From an uncultured Sediminibacterium sp. (GTDB lineage: Bacteria > Bacteroidota > Bacteroidia > Chitinophagales > Chitinophagaceae): a stretch of DNA of 64,000 nt. The translations under genes were made by a program, and so were the position numbers. Of the stretch, positions 63,684 to 64,000 are shown piece by piece. A model generated the notes under the pieces. The model was not told the DNA's origin. It saw only the letters and a list, made by a program, of their open reading frames with translations, and ran no database searches. Where the stretch lies: NCBI RefSeq assembly GCF_946481145.1, contig NZ_CAMLMJ010000004.1:1-64000 (forward strand), in the 5' to 3' direction. The stretch's first letter is position 1, and every line of letters starts with the position of its first letter.

Positions 63684-64000
63684 TTATTTATTGGTAACGT
63701 ATTGAACAAAATTGTTGAGAATTGCCTGCCAACCCTGTTGTTGAAACTCCGCGGGATTTTCGGTTTCAGCATCGAATGTGGTAGTAATAATTACATGGTT
63801 ACCCTGCTCTTCAAAAAGAGTGGTTACTTTTCTTCCATCAGCCATGGTATAACTGATTTCTTTGTTTGGATTCACATTATCATATACGCCACCAAAATCG
63901 AATCCGAAACTACCATCGCGTGCCTCCATCCTGTGCTTGAAAGACCCCCCCGTGCGGAGATCATTCTCACTGCTGGGGCAATGCCAGTCAGGATGAGCAG
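63684..64000 (-). CDS. SRPBCC (AHSA1-like) protein, N-terminus outside window
   Basis: About 105 C-terminal residues are present, starting inside the conserved block HPDWHCPSSENDLRTGGSF and continuing HRMEARDGSFGFDFGG, then FEEQGNHVIITTTFDAE and QGWQAILNNFVQYVTNK. This is the AHSA1/SRPBCC helix-grip fold. The 5' end is cut by the window edge. First visible gene of the operon with DoxX, DUF1801 and VOC genes; 19 bp before DoxX. Confidence 0.9.
   Translation of the reverse strand, partial: AHPDWHCPSSENDLRTGGSFKHRMEARDGSFGFDFGGVYDNVNPNKEISYTMADGRKVTTLFEEQGNHVIITTTFDAETENPAEFQQQGWQAILNNFVQYVTNK

Overview
The window looks like a chromosomal segment of a Bacteroidota bacterium, most likely family Chitinophagaceae or a close relative. 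Reasons: promoters of the TTG-N19-TAnnTTTG type sit upstream of ribosomal, tRNA and rpoB genes; Shine-Dalgarno sequences are mostly absent, with a strong exception at rpsU; and the gene content is typical of the group (several LytS/LytTR pairs, DUF4920, NamZ, lipoproteins with a LIAAC-type lipobox, a B1 metallo-beta-lactamase).

Layout. 1-1945: 5' half of rpoB (minus strand). 2367-17336: mostly exported peptidases and hydrolases (PepO/M13, M1 aminopeptidase, M24 aminopeptidase P, S15-type hydrolase, glutaminase A-like protein), a HigBA toxin-antitoxin pair, a LytS/LytTR two-component operon and a subclass B1 metallo-beta-lactamase. 17411-19753: rplK-rplA-rplJ-rplL (minus). 20042-30339: a second accessory block (DUF4920 protein, two tandem serine hydrolases, another LytS/LytTR pair, AlgH/YqgE, a glycosyltransferase, a VOC protein, a ClC transporter, a cytochrome b-like membrane protein). 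30472-33878: nusG, secE, tRNA-Trp, tuf and four tRNA genes under one promoter (minus). The normally contiguous tuf-secE-nusG-rplKAJL-rpoBC cluster is therefore kept in order and strand but split twice, by about 10.7 kb and 15.5 kb. 34284-42786: housekeeping genes (hpf, xerC, rpsU, ribE, hscA, an RDD protein, tyrS) and two hydrolases.

43008-60444 is an accessory island starting at tRNA-Gln. A 21-bp direct repeat of the tRNA 3' end recurs about 3.5 kb downstream (43067-43087 and 46553-46573). Between the copies lie a DUF6922-like/AbiEii pair, a decayed gene, YceI and a membrane-bound ToxR-like regulator. Immediately beyond the second copy is the main system of the window: a tight five-gene operon (C5-cytosine methyltransferase, DrmE-like protein, NERD-nuclease/UvrD-type helicase, DrmA helicase, DrmB/DUF1998). 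It reads as a class 2 DISARM defence locus in which the usual phospholipase-D-type nuclease DrmC is missing and a NERD-helicase occupies a place inside the operon. A convergent vsr-HNH endonuclease pair without its own methyltransferase abuts drmB, and a HEPN-domain protein follows. 61198-64000 holds NamZ and a small operon (SRPBCC, DoxX-like, DUF1801, VOC).

A second striking property is a set of intergenic arrays of 6-9 bp repeat units, of at least seven unrelated sequence types. Many are arranged as facing inverted arms and sit flush against, or even provide, stop codons. Three chimeric 5'-half tRNA copies with a substituted anticodon stem lie in the tRNA cluster.
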